A program made the translations under genes and the position numbers. This document shows positions 23,850 through 34,763 of a stretch of DNA of 64,000 nt, one piece after another. This DNA is from Imbricaverruca yamaguchii. Lineage: Eukaryota > Arthropoda > Thecostraca > Neoverrucidae. Within the stretch, counting starts at the first letter, position 1. Every line of letters begins with the position of its first letter. The notes beneath the pieces are model-generated. The model made no database searches and was not told where the DNA came from. It saw nothing but the letters and a program-made list of their open reading frames with translations. The DNA lies in NCBI GenBank assembly GCA_034440575.1, contig JAOTOL010001603.1, forward strand, positions 1,320,001-1,384,000, given 5' to 3'.

Positions 23850-25990
23850 ATGATATTTTTTTAGGTACAGGGTCGTTTTGGAAGATTCCGATTTGTGTAT
23901 TAAGTTTTTTTAACGGTCTTTTTGTTCTTTTCGGGACCATGTTACTCTTTGTGGCGCCAGCTTTTTTCAGGCCTTTATGCGGTCTCATAGCCCATGTGTC
24001 TTTGAGAGCTTCTGAGGTAGTTTTTGTTAGCTCCCGATGTGTTATATATACGGCTGCAGTACATGTGTTAAGGCTATGTTGCTTTTTTTCGAGACTGTGC
24101 GCTTTCAAGGCCCGGGTATATTTTCGAACCCCTTTGTATGTCCTTTGTATGTTCCTTGTATGGTCTAGCTTTGTCCTTTGTATGGTCCACCTTTGTATGG
24201 TCCAGCTGTGCTTAATTTGTGGCTTCTGGCGCACTTTTGTGGTGACCAAGTACGATTTTGGGGTTTTGGTGCGATTTTTCTGGGTCTCGATGCCACTTTT
24301 CTCGCCCAGGCGCGTGATTAGGGAACCCAACGCCAGTTTTCTTTGCACAACGTGATTTTTGTGGATCTTTTCCGAAATTTGTAAAGTCACGGCCTGATTT
24401 TTCGTGTCCGTGGGACCATGTTTCTATATCCTGCCTGGATTATTCGAACTCCGACAGGTTTTTTTTGCTGTACTCGATATGTGAAAGCATCTGGTGCTAT
24501 GTTCAGTGCTCCAGAGCCATTTTCCAGACTCGGACATTTCATTCGGAATCCATCCTTTATATTGGAGGGCTCCAGCTTTGTATATTTTCCGGGTACCGAT
24601 CCGAGTTTTGGGGTCACACTGTGCCTATGTGTGGTTCTAAATTCAAACTTTTGGGACCACGATGTTAATTGTTGTGCCAAGACGAAATTTTTGGGTCTAC
24701 CGAGGGGAATTGTGGGTCCCGAACACGATATCTTGGAAGGGGTGGTTGGAGTTTGCGGTATTGTTGCACTTCCTTGTGGCCCTAGCGCAACTTTGGCGGT
24801 TCCAGTTGCACATTTTCGAGCCTCGGAGCGAGTTCTGGGTACCAAAGTGTTTATTTGGAGCCCATTACGAAAATATGATGGGCCAACACGAATTTTGGTG
24901 TCCCCAGCGCGGCAAAATTATAGGGAGTTTACACCTCTCAGGATGGAGGGAGGATTTGTCCCTTTAAGTTGCCAGTGCGGCTACTCAAGGAGTTTTTATT
25001 TTCAGCTGATGGTACCATTTGGAGTAGAAAAGCCATTTTGGGTATTTTCCCGTACCTGTTCTGAATTTTCCGTTCCTGGGATCAATTCGATGGAGTCTCA
25101 ATTGTGATGTTTGTGGAGATCGAGCTCTATTTTTTAAGGTCTTTGTGTGATATTTTTGGACCCCGTTACGTTTCATCTGTCTCCCGGAGCGATTTTCTTT
25201 GTCGATGCCCTGACACATAATTTTCTTGGACCCAACGAATTTTTTGGGACTTTGACTAGATTATTTAGGCCGTATGGTGACATTGCTGGTAGGAATTAAT
25301 TTTCGGAGGACCAGTTACAACTTTTTGGCCCCCAGTGTGATTTGCAAGGGCTGCTACGCGACTTTTATATTCCAAGTCTAAACGTTTGGTCCCCGACATC
25401 ATTTGTTTGGATCTCTAACGCGATTGTTTAGCGGCCTCAACACTTTTTGGGTGTCCGACACGTTTGAAGAGCTATTGGCGTCATTGTTCAGATCCCAGAG
25501 TGATTATCCATGCCCCGATTGCTTTTTCCTCGGCTTGTTTTGTTTTGGTCCCGATGAGAGTATTGGGGCCTGGTAAGACCTATTATGCCCCAGGGTGATT
25601 TTCAAGGTCCGGGCGTTGCTTTTCGGTACCCAACTTGCCTCAACTCAGCTCAACGTGATTTTCAGGAGCTGGATCTTTTGTGGTCCATATCGTGATTTTC
25701 AAGCACTCCGGCGCGACTTTTTGGCGATCCCAGTGTGATTTTCAGGGGCCCAGGCGGGAACTTTTGTGGCACCGAAAGAAATGTTCTGGCGTCCGGCCCG
25801 TCATTTGGGGGATTCGAGCGCCATTTTCAAGGGTCCCGGCGCAACTTTGTTTGACCCCCCGCATGATTTTCAGGGACACCTGAAATTTGGACATCGGGAT
25901 ATTTTGGACCTTCAGTGTGATTTGAGGGTCCCGGTGCGATTTCGGTTGGCCCCAAGGGGATTTGTATGGGGCCTGGCACAATGTTTCCAA
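23850..25990. repeat. Decayed tandem-repeat region, period about 24-36 bp
   Basis: The region recurrently shows a G-G-CCC phrase followed by GTGCGATTTT-like and GGG-like phrases, for example near 24270, 25690, 25736, 25851, 25940 and 26000. No two units are identical. This reads as an old minisatellite that has diverged. It produces open frames on both strands (24418-25107 plus, 229 codons; 23830-24390 minus, 186 codons) with no recognisable domain, which I take to be by-products. Confidence 0.5.
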
Positions 25991-27150
25991 ACCGGGTGCG
26001 ATTTTCTGGGCGTCACAAGCTTCAGGGCAGGGAGTAGGTTACTGACCACAATGCCTACCCTTCGCTACGCCACTGGGGGACGCAACCATGAAACCAATGG
26101 ACAAGCCCAAATGGATTGGGAATAACCCACCTAGGGTCGCATGATTAAGTCGAAATTATAAGGGTCGGAATTGCGGGGGGAGATGCAAGTACCCTCCCAG
26201 AAGCGCACAAAACTATATTCCTGTTTCCCCAAATAATTTCAGCTTCTAGAATGGGGCCCTTATGGGTTGTGGTCCCCCCCCCCCCACCCACAATCCATTT
26301 GCGCTCACCAATTACCTTTGTACCATTGTGCTCCTTGGTCCTATGGGGCAAGTGTTTACCTCTCGCAGAGCTGGGTAAATTTCTACCTCTGTCAGTGCGT
26401 AACAAGTTTATACCTATCGGAGAATAGAACTCATGTTCGTATGTTTCTGCATGTTGAAAGTACATTCAAGCTGAAATGAATATCGCACCAATGTTTTTTA
26501 AACATACGTTGAAAATATTGATTTATTACAACGGCCTGCGTTTCGCTGTCATGCCTTCTTCAAGGACAACCAAAGAGTGCTGAAGCAAAGAATGCTATTA
26601 ACTCCTTGCTTGTTCTGCAATGAGGCATGACACCGAACGTCGGGTATGTAATAAATAAATATTTCAACGTTAATGTTTAAAAACTAATACCGTTACAGGA
26701 CATCCTACACTAATTTCGAATGCAAAAATGTTATACGATCTCGTAAGGTTCATCGGGTGTGAAGATCCAACGATCGTCGAATCCTTAACAAAATATATGG
26801 TTCTAGAAGAAAACAAAATTATTCCGAGAAAATATCATTTACTCGCAAAACATTGGTAAAATCGGCCTGCTGGTGGGTGGGGTACATAGCCCATTTGCCC
26901 CTCTACTCCTTCTCTCTTCCATCGACAGTGAACACGATTGCATCTAACTGTGCTGTTTTTAACTCCAATGAAATCTCCATTTTTGCTTTTACTTTTTATA
27001 GCTTTTGCTTTTACTTTTACGTCTACTTTTATATTTGACTGTCTAGAAAATAACCAATTTCATGCTATGCATCTTGCCTTAGGATGAAGTTATAATCGTA
27101 ATCGCGTTGAGCTACTCGTGCGGAGTTGGACTGTGTTGCGAGACAATTGC
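25991..27150. other. No recognisable gene
   Basis: It contains a C run at 26275-26285 and otherwise AT-rich unique sequence. No coding or RNA signal. Confidence 0.4.
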
Positions 27151-27954
27151 TTAACCCGCGCTGTCTCGGGGGCCTTCAATCGCCCCCTCAGTTTTTTTTT
27201 CGCGGATAGGGAACGAACTGCGCGCGGTAACTCGACAAAATTTGTCATACCTTTTCCCACATCAATTTGGCATGCTGTTTCAAAATTTTTAAGTCAAGTC
27301 ATCTAGGGTCAAAGAGTTAGTAAAGGTCAAGTGAGGTCGCCTCCAAAAAGTTAAACCAGTCGTCACGCTGTAACGGATACAGCAATTTTAATGAAACTTT
27401 CAACGTTTGCTTATCTTTAGGGATGCAACAACCCGTACAAGAGAAAATTTTCTTTTTTCCCCGTTTTCGACTACTTATTATTTTTGCATCTTTGCTTATT
27501 AGAATTAAAATGGAAGATTCTGGCTAAAGTAGACATTTTTATTAGGGCAAGTTGACTTCAAACAATGCTTCTCGTTCTGCTCTATCCATTATACAAGGAA
27601 AATCAAACAACTTGAAAACTGAAAATTTTCCTAAGAAATGGGGTGAAATGTATGGCATTGATCGATTTCGCTGTCCTTCGCTGATTAAAAAAAATCAAAA
27701 TATCCGCCAAAATGAACTCCCAGAGCCAAAAACACAATGTAAGTCGTGGAAAGTCGTGAAAATATAGCCCCCTAGTGACGTCACTGTTGGGGAAAATGGT
27801 TTTGGGGGTAGATCTTGACCCTACTCCTCGAGCGCTTTCCGATGACACCTGTTTCGTTTTCGTGCGAAGCTTAGTTTGGATTATAGGGGGGTTACTATCC
27901 GCCCCCCCCCCCCCGAGAGACGGGGTATGACGATCTGATAGGAGAGACCGGAGG
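27151..27954 (+). mobile_element. TTAA element family A, near full-length
   Basis: TTAACCCGCGCTGTCTCGGG at 27151; interior intact in order; 3' end eroded after GAGACGGGGTATGACGATCT (terminal GGGTTAA lost). TGACGTCA is present near 27777. Confidence 0.85.
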
Positions 27955-28125
27955 GTCACATATCGGAAACTGGAAATCACGTCCGACCGCAGTGTTGTTG
28001 AATTGTCTGCAAGCCCGTTGGTCATCATTATTTGACACTGGACGCAAAGGTTTACAGACTCTATGGTACTGAAACTCCTTTACCGACTCTGTTCACTTCG
28101 CTAGCTACACAATTCCACCAGAGTG

Positions 28126-28181
28126 TGACGTCACCGATCGTAGTGACGTCACGCACACCGTCACTGACCCAGCTGACGTCA
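28126..28181. promoter_or_regulatory. Three palindromic CRE-like sites
   Basis: TGACGTCA, the full CREB/ATF palindrome, occurs at 28126-28133, 28144-28151 and 28174-28181, followed by a CpG-rich region. The arrangement is promoter-like, but no transcript or first exon is identifiable downstream. Confidence 0.4.
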
Positions 28182-28310
28182 CACGTACCGTCACTGAACT
28201 CGACACCGCCCACTCTCACCTTACGGTACACAGGTGACCCAACTATCACGGCCTGACCTCCCTGACCTCGCACAGTCCGTCCGTGACCGCGCTGACCCCA
28301 CTGTGCCCCT

Positions 28311-28314
28311 CCGC

Positions 28315-28355
<41 letters not shown>

Positions 28356-28360
28356 CGCCG
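28311..28360. repeat. (CCG)n trinucleotide repeat
   Basis: About 15 CCG/GCC triplets with small interruptions. It would read as poly-Pro, poly-Ala or poly-Gly depending on frame. Confidence 0.93.
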
Positions 28361-29378
28361 GGTCCACACACTCACTGACGTCCATCAGTGATGGCGCCGA
28401 CTTTCTCACGCGGTGGCTCCCCTGAATGCCCCGACCCCGTCTGGCAGGCGGAGCCGACCACTAGCTGGTCGTCGGCTCGCCATCGCCAATCGAACCGGCA
28501 CCGACCGCCTCACGCGTCCGGAAAGTGTTCGCAGTTGATGAGGCACGAGGCACGCTACCGACGTTTCGTTTCATGACGATTCGTGAGGCACGCTACCGAC
28601 GGCCACTTTCGATGAGGTCCACACGTGTGTAGATTACCGGGTGTGGCAGGTGCATGGCTCTGAACCAATGACGACATCCGGAATGTCAACCTGCCGTCGC
28701 AGCATCCACACCGAATGCTTTTTTCCTTCGTGCCAGAATTGCTTGGGATTTCTCTTCCTAGTGTTGAGTTCTCAATCCCACATTATCTCTTCAGACATAG
28801 TACCAGAAAAACGATGGATATGAGTGGGGTGCATGAGGGAAGTGACAATTAAAATGCATTGCCGGTGGTGAAATGAAAACCTCACTTATGATCGGATAGA
28901 GAAATAATTTCCCGCTGAATATGCCTTCCTAAATGTTGCCTGTGGGAGGAAGGTGTAATGATAGCAGGACATTGAAACAGTGTGAAGGACAACGTGAACC
29001 AGTCTGAATTATTCAAGAACTAAATATGAGATGAGACTAATACTGATAATGAGAGCGACAAAAGCGACTGATCCATTTAGGTGTCACATTGAAAAGCATT
29101 CCGCCAGGGAGTGTGCGAGTCGATAATATATACATCAGGCGACGGTACAGCAAATTTTACTCACCCTCATATACACTTAAAATGTCCGCCATGTAGATCA
29201 GCTGATATGAACGGTGCGGCCTTGGTCGACATTGATGAAGGTAACAGTTAAGCGATTGTCGCGCTGTCTATCGGTAATGGATCGCATACATTTCGCCAGG
29301 GTAGGGGGAGGGGAGGAAGGAGGGTAGAAGTCTGGCACAGCATCGAGAGCTGCCTGCTAAGCTGCGCATACGGTAGAT
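28361..29378. other. No recognisable gene
   Basis: GC-rich at the left with a CACGCTACCGACG doublet near 28551 and 28590, then AT-rich. Short ORFs only. Confidence 0.4.
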
Positions 29379-29384
29379 AATATA

Positions 29385-29452
<68 letters not shown>
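29379..29452. repeat. (TA)n microsatellite
   Basis: About 35 TA units with one TG interruption. Confidence 0.96.
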
Positions 29453-29454
<2 letters not shown>

Positions 29455-29545
29455 TGGAAGTGCAAATATGTGTTGATCGAAGGGGATTGGTCAAATTAGT
29501 GTGGCACTCGCAGGCATTGTTCAAATGTGTGACGTTCGCATGGCC

Positions 29546-29978
29546 AACTGACCTCATGGACAAATTTAAAGAACTCATCGAGGTCTTTAAATTTGTCCAT
29601 GGTCTGGAGAGGGGATATCTTGGGGAAATGTTTGAATTGAACAGAAATGATGCGATTAGAGGTCATAAATTGAAAATTAAAGTTAACCACAGCAGAACAA
29701 GGTTAAGACAGACTTTCTTCACCAACAGGGTAGTGGAACACTGGAACCAGCTGCCAGAAAACATTGTCAGTAGCAGCACATTGAACATCTTTAAAAACAG
29801 TATAGACAATCATTATAAGAATAGAGCGCTTGCTTTTCAGTATTACAGGGATTGCTGATTAACAGATTTGGTGGGCAACTGGTTCAGTGTACACAGTGCA
29901 ACCAAGAAAGACCGTTGTGGCTCATAGTTGCACTAATATTTTATGTCTTCATGTCTTTATGTCTTTATGTGTTTATGA
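29546..29978 (+). mobile_element. CR1-type LINE, 5'-truncated copy 1
   Basis: The frame to the TGA at 29856 encodes the extreme C-terminus of a non-LTR reverse transcriptase: LIEVFKFVHGLERGYL, then RGHKLKIKV, FFTNRVVEHWNQLPENIVSS and FKNSIDNHYKNR. The order FF-x-RVV-xx-WN-x-LP is typical of CR1/L2-like LINEs. A 3' UTR of about 90 bp follows and ends in tandem 8-bp TTTATGTC units (29940-29976), as CR1-like elements do. A 17-bp perfect inverted repeat (29555-29571 and 29585-29601) sits at the truncation point. The active site is absent, so this is a dead copy. Confidence 0.8.
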
Positions 29979-30093
29979 CCTGGGTCGCCTTGTGGCAGGA
30001 GCGAGGTCGGTGCCGCAGGTACGGATGCACGCTTCTCCGAGCTATACACGATAGATGTATAGCTCAACACCACAAGGACTCTGGCAGCCATTG

Positions 30094-30230
30094 TTTGGTG
30101 GTAGCATGTCTAATGAGCATACCTGGTGCTCCTGAAGTCCTGGCTAGGTGAGATGCTACATTTGGTGGTAGCATGTCTAATGAGCATAGATCGTGCTCGT
30201 GAATACGATCTGGCTGGGTGAAATTCGACA
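30094..30230. repeat. 67-bp tandem duplication
   Basis: TTTGGTGGTAGCATGTCTAA starts at 30094 and again at 30161, with the following sequence diverging gradually. Confidence 0.8.
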
Positions 30231-30244
30231 TCTAAATGCAAAGC

Positions 30245-30655
30245 TAATGTGCAGGTTATCAGCGAGGAATGTGTTGTGCGTGTGTCGCATGTGTGGATTG
30301 CAGGTAGCATCTTAAAATGGATAAAGTTGTGGCTTTCAGATAGACAGCAAAGAGTGATGCTAAATGGTACAAAGTCATCATGGCAAAATGTTCTTAGTGG
30401 AGTCCCCCAGGGGTCAGTACTGGGGGTACTACTGTTCATTATATTTGTAAATAACATTGGAAGTGGCCTAAGCATAGACAGTATAGACAATCATTATAAG
30501 AATAGAGGGCTTGCTTTTCAGTATTACAGGGAGGGCTGATTGACATATTTGGTGGGCAACTGGTTGAGTGTACAGAGTGCAACCAAGAAGGGCCCTTGTG
30601 GCTCATAGTTGCACTAATATTTTATGTCTTTATGTCTTTATGTCTTTATGTGTGG
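30245..30655 (+). mobile_element. CR1-type LINE copy 2 with internal deletion
   Basis: The open frame to 30539 begins in the reverse-transcriptase palm region (ILKWIKLWLSDRQQRVMLNG, then SGVPQGSVLGVLLFIIFVNN). It jumps within SGLSIDSIDNHYKNRG straight to the last 20 residues seen in copy 1. The FADD-type catalytic box and the rest of the polymerase C-terminus are missing. The 3' UTR matches copy 1 closely and ends in TTTATGTC repeats (about 30621-30654). The frame stays open across the junction, but the protein cannot be an active polymerase. Confidence 0.82.
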
Positions 30656-30828
30656 AGCGCTGGCCGTGGTTTATGGTTATGGAACCACGGACGCGCGACC
30701 TGCTTCCGACTGTTCACCCCGGCAGGGCCCAGTCGCGTCAGGGTAGACCTAGAGACAACAGCGTGCACAGCCGAGCCGTGGACAGAGAATACAGAGACCG
30801 TGATCTATCTGTGCATCGCTAGCAGACA

Positions 30829-31308
30829 GTGAGGACTAGGTGTGCACCACCGCAGAATGCCTTTGTGTTTTGTTTGTCAGACGAATGTGATTTGGAGGTG
30901 CTTCACAATTACGTCACCTTGAAGAATACGCACTGCATCGCCTTTGATGAATTGGAAGTTGAAACGAATCTACTTTCAACCCTCGCTCGTGTGATGCCAC
31001 CTTCACTCCCTTCATCAGTGGAGGGTGGTCAATTCGACCCCCTGGCCTTAGCCAAACGTGCTAGAGACCAAATAGAAATGGTCGTATGTAGACGAGGTCT
31101 TGCGATTGACACCCGAGTTACGTACCCGAGTGCAAAAGGTGACCCTGTAGTTCAGGTGAAAGGTCAATTGTTCGCGAAAAGAAATATTTTGCTACGCGTT
31201 CTCAACTATTTCTTAACTACGACAAATACAAAATATTACATACGAGCAGTCCATTCGCGGTATTTTACGGATGTAATGGCACACTTCAAGGTCCATTTTA
31301 AAGCATAG
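30829..31308 (+). CDS. Unidentified ORF of about 160 codons
   Basis: An open frame without ATG at its left end (first in-frame ATG at 30993) runs to TAG at 31306-31308. The peptide has ordinary globular composition with no low-complexity sequence: FVFCLSDECDLEVLHNYV, later LALAKRARDQIEMVVCRRGL and KGQLFAKRNILLRVLNYF. Codon use is AT-tolerant, unlike the GC3-rich galactosyltransferase genes. A possible acceptor, CCACCGCAG, lies at 30848-30856. I recognise no family. It may be an exon, a transposon or integrated-virus remnant, or chance. It lies just right of a CR1-type LINE tail and left of family A copies. Confidence 0.35.
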   Translation: MRTRCAPPQNAFVFCLSDECDLEVLHNYVTLKNTHCIAFDELEVETNLLSTLARVMPPSLPSSVEGGQFDPLALAKRARDQIEMVVCRRGLAIDTRVTYPSAKGDPVVQVKGQLFAKRNILLRVLNYFLTTTNTKYYIRAVHSRYFTDVMAHFKVHFKA

Positions 31309-31956
31309 GTCACGGGTCACGTCAGATCAGACCCAGACCGATCATGAAATTGAAGACTTTGTAGAACATTGGCTAAAGTAACTGCGCTTACCGTCGAAGG
31401 ATACAAATGGACGATGAGATCGTATTCAGGGCTTAAAGTATCCCTAAATATGTTGTCAACCGAAACGTCTTCACCAGGGGTCAGCTTATAACAAGGCCGC
31501 AAACACCACCTGAATAGTAAATCTGCATAATATCAATCACAATTCATATGGAAAATGGCTATTCTCTCCTGACTAATGTCTTCTTCACAAATATATACGA
31601 TATGCCTATGCCTTACAGCTGCTGCTAGGAACTGACCAGTGGGGCGGGGTATTACCGTCAGTGTAGCCGAGCCCCTTGTGATGCATCCATACACCGGGCA
31701 AAAGATGCTGGACATCTGAGTACCATGCAGAGCAAAGTTGAACTACATGCCAGAATACTGCACTTTCAAAGCATGAGGTGTTTAATGTTTGTCTCGTTTC
31801 AAATGTATGCCCAGGGGTGTAGCTCTGTTCGCTTGTGGGGGTGGGCTCTGTACGCTTGTGCGGTGGCACTTGCTCTCAATAAGAGCCTCCCGGCATGTGT
31901 CGTACTGTGTCGGCCTTGCTCTCAATGTTGGCAGTGCTCCCCTATCATGTCAACTT
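31309..31956. other. No recognisable gene
   Basis: Short ORFs only. CTTGCTCTCAAT-type phrases recur at about 31870 and 31916. Confidence 0.4.
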
Positions 31957-32811
31957 TTAACCCTTCCCGTCTCGGGGGGGGTCTTCAACAGCCCCCCTCA
32001 GATTTTTTCGCGGATAGCGGACGAACGGCGCGCGGCAGCGCGCCCAAATTCACCATACCTTTTCCCCACATCCATTTGACATGTTGATTCAAAAATTTTA
32101 TGTAAGGTCATCTAGGGTCAACGAGTTAGTCAAGGTCAAGTGGGGTGACCTCCAAAGAAGTTCAACCAGTCGTCACGCTTTAACGGATACAGATATTTTA
32201 ATGAAACTTTCAGCGTTTGCTTATCTTTACGGATGCAATAAAACGTACGAGTCGGGTTTTCATTTTTTAGTTTTTGACTACATATAAATTTTGCATATTT
32301 GGCAAATTGTAATTCAAATACAGGATTCTGGCTAAAGTAAGCTTTTTGTATTTGGGCAAGTTGACTTCCAACAACGTTTCTCGATCTGCTCTACCCAATG
32401 GAAGAGGAAAATTTAAGAAAACTTGAAAACTAAAAAATTTGACATTTCCAAAAAATATTATTTTTCTTTTTTTCAGGGAAAAAAATATAGCTCTGGTCGA
32501 TTTCGCTTTCTCGTTCTAAATACATTTTGTTTTTCATATATCCCCCAAAATGAACTCCCCAGAGTAAAAGACATAATGTAGGTCGTGAAAAGTCGTCAAA
32601 ATCTAGCTCCCCTGGTGACGTCACTTTGGGGGGGGGGATTGTTTGGGAGGGTGGACCCGGACCCTACTCGTCGAGCGCTTTCCGATGACACCGCTTTCGT
32701 TTTCGTGCGATGCTTAGTTTGGATTTTAGAGGGGGTCTTCAAACGCCCCCCCCCCCCTCCCACCCCCGAGACGGGGTGGGAGGATTTGATCGGAAAGACG
32801 GCGCGAGTTAA
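31957..32811 (+). mobile_element. TTAA element family A, full-length
   Basis: TTAA at both ends (31957-31960 and 32808-32811), with termini TTAACCCTTCCCGTCTCGGG and GACGGCGCGAGTTAA. Length is about 855 bp. It carries TCAAGGTCA near 32135 and TGACGTCA near 32617. No transposase ORF, so it is non-autonomous. Confidence 0.9.
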
Positions 32812-33435
32812 TATGGATCCCTACGTGGTAGTCCTCCCCCTCCCCCGTTGTGGTCATATTTGCTACGATTTGCGTGCGCATACGCGAGCGCACGACACAG
32901 TTTCTGTGGAACATTTAGGCTACACCATTCATTGTCTGCGCAGACCGAAAGCATTTGAGGTCTCAGACTCAAGGAAGACGCTCATACGCTCAAATGCCAC
33001 CCCTCAAAGGCTCGCTCTAGACTGATCTTGGCTGACCTAGGGGGACCTGACGTTGTCTTCTTTCATCTTCAAAAGTACGTGTCGGGTAATGTTCAGCACT
33101 GACTTCGATTTGTTCGTCGAATGATGCCCATAATCGGTCCAAGTTTAACAAAAAGGTTGACAAAGGTTATCTGACGTAGATGACTTCGGCTGACATTTTT
33201 GCGATAAAACAGGGAGCTGGATGAATCCGTGAAGAAAACGGAATGTACGAACGTTAGACTCTCAGTGAATGTTCAGTTAACACAATATGTCCATACATTT
33301 CGAAGCAATTATAAGAATAGAATGACCTTCGCCCCGCCCAACCCTCGTATGCCACACTGCGAAGAATGGTTATCGCCTCAAGCCATGGGATACTTAAGTT
33401 GCTGTCAATGACAACTAGACTGAAAATGAACTAGA
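32812..33435. other. No recognisable gene
   Basis: Unique sequence without a supported feature. The ORF at 32585-33025 mostly reads family A sequence. Confidence 0.4.
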
Positions 33436-33612
33436 GTAAAAAAAAAATGAGACAACTAGAGTTTAAAAAATGAGACAACTAGAGTTTAAAAAATGAGACA
33501 ACTAGCGTTTAAAAAAATGAGACAACTAGAGTTTAAAAAATGAGACAACTAGAGTTTAAAAAAAATGAGACAACTAGAGTTTAAAAAATGAGACAACTAG
33601 AGTTTAAAAAAA
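33436..33612. repeat. 23-bp tandem repeat, about 7-8 copies
   Basis: Units of GAGACAACTAGAGTTTAAAA plus a variable A run (22-25 bp) and T. Copies are almost identical apart from the length of the A run. Confidence 0.93.
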
Positions 33613-34681
33613 ACTAGAGCACCTGAAGTCTTTCCAGCGGCAAGCGTCAGCCGGTTGCGAATATCAGTAGCGGAAAAAAACCCTGAAAGAAACCGCCTCT
33701 CGTCGACCGACGCCGGCTCACACTGACGTCACAGCTGACGCCCCGAGCCGCGGCCGCGGCGGAATGTTGTGCTTCGTTCAGATCCGGTGGCGGCGCGGCG
33801 ACGACCGGTCGGCTGGCGTTGTGAGCATGAAGGCACGGCAGTCATCGGGTCATTGTGCATCATGCCATGTCGCCATTACGCACACGTAGGTCACGGGGCT
33901 GGTCGGAGTCGTCGACCGAGCCCCTCCGTCCGAGTTCCGCCACGTGATCAATGCGTGACGGGTGTAACTGAGCGGCGTGCGACTGGCCGTGGTCAGGTTG
34001 TCGGGCCTGGCGGGTCGGTGAGGTGAGACGGAGGTGAGCGTCGACACGGTGAGATGTAGCCATGAGCTGCTCTGAGTTCCTATGGGACTATGACTACAAC
34101 TAGGACTGTGACTTTGACTACAAACGACTACGGGACGTTTGTTCATCACGGGTGCCTAGCGATTTGGAAGCATGAACTTGTAGAGGCGCGAGCTGTGGTT
34201 TGCTTTTGTTGAAACTGTTGAAGCTGTTGCACACGTTTTCGCCAGAAGGCTATTAATCAGTCTGGCTAATGCAAGGGGATTGACGGCTGTTATGTTTGCG
34301 AACAAGTTCCGTACAGGCAAGGCGAATATCAGACTATCACTTCCTGGCGAAACGAACTTGCCTGCAACAGCTACTTTTTTAGACGACTGAGCTGCGCAAC
34401 TAGCGATTTGGCCGCTAATGGTCGAGAGTTTCACTTGTAAAAAAACTTGTGTTCATGAATAACACATGTCAGAGTAACTCAAACAAGCAATTAGGCGATA
34501 GGGACTGTCAATGGACAGCAATTACAACTCAATAAAAAGCATCACTTTCTGAGCACATGAAAAACGCCCAAGAGCTCGGTTGTATCAGCATTCCACGAGC
34601 AAAGTGTGTAGGTCAGGCGCCGCGCGTTGTGCTACAACGGCAGAACTACGCTTGACCAGTCGCTCGACACACGTAGCTTGC
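33613..34681. other. CpG-rich stretch then spacer; no confident gene
   Basis: 33690-34040 is GC- and CpG-rich, with a GCCGCGGCCGCGGC block near 33748 and one TGACGTCA near 33724. It could be a promoter region. The rest has only short ORFs. Confidence 0.35.
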
Positions 34682-34763
34682 TTAACACGCGCCATGGAGG
34701 ACCTCTGAACATTACGCGCACTGGAGGGGGCGGATTCCGCCCCCCCTAAGATCTCGGCTCCCA
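34682..34763 (+). mobile_element. TTAA element family B terminus
   Basis: TTAACACGCGCCATGGAGGA at 34682 followed by about 60 bp ending CCCCCCCTAAGATCTCGG. It matches 55857-55937 closely, and in reverse 53862-53940 more distantly. It directly abuts the TTAA of the next family A copy. Confidence 0.65.

Noticed and set aside
24418..25107. 229-codon ORF as a gene
   Set aside because: It lies in the decayed tandem region, an opposite-strand ORF nearby is nearly as long, and no domain or codon bias is visible.
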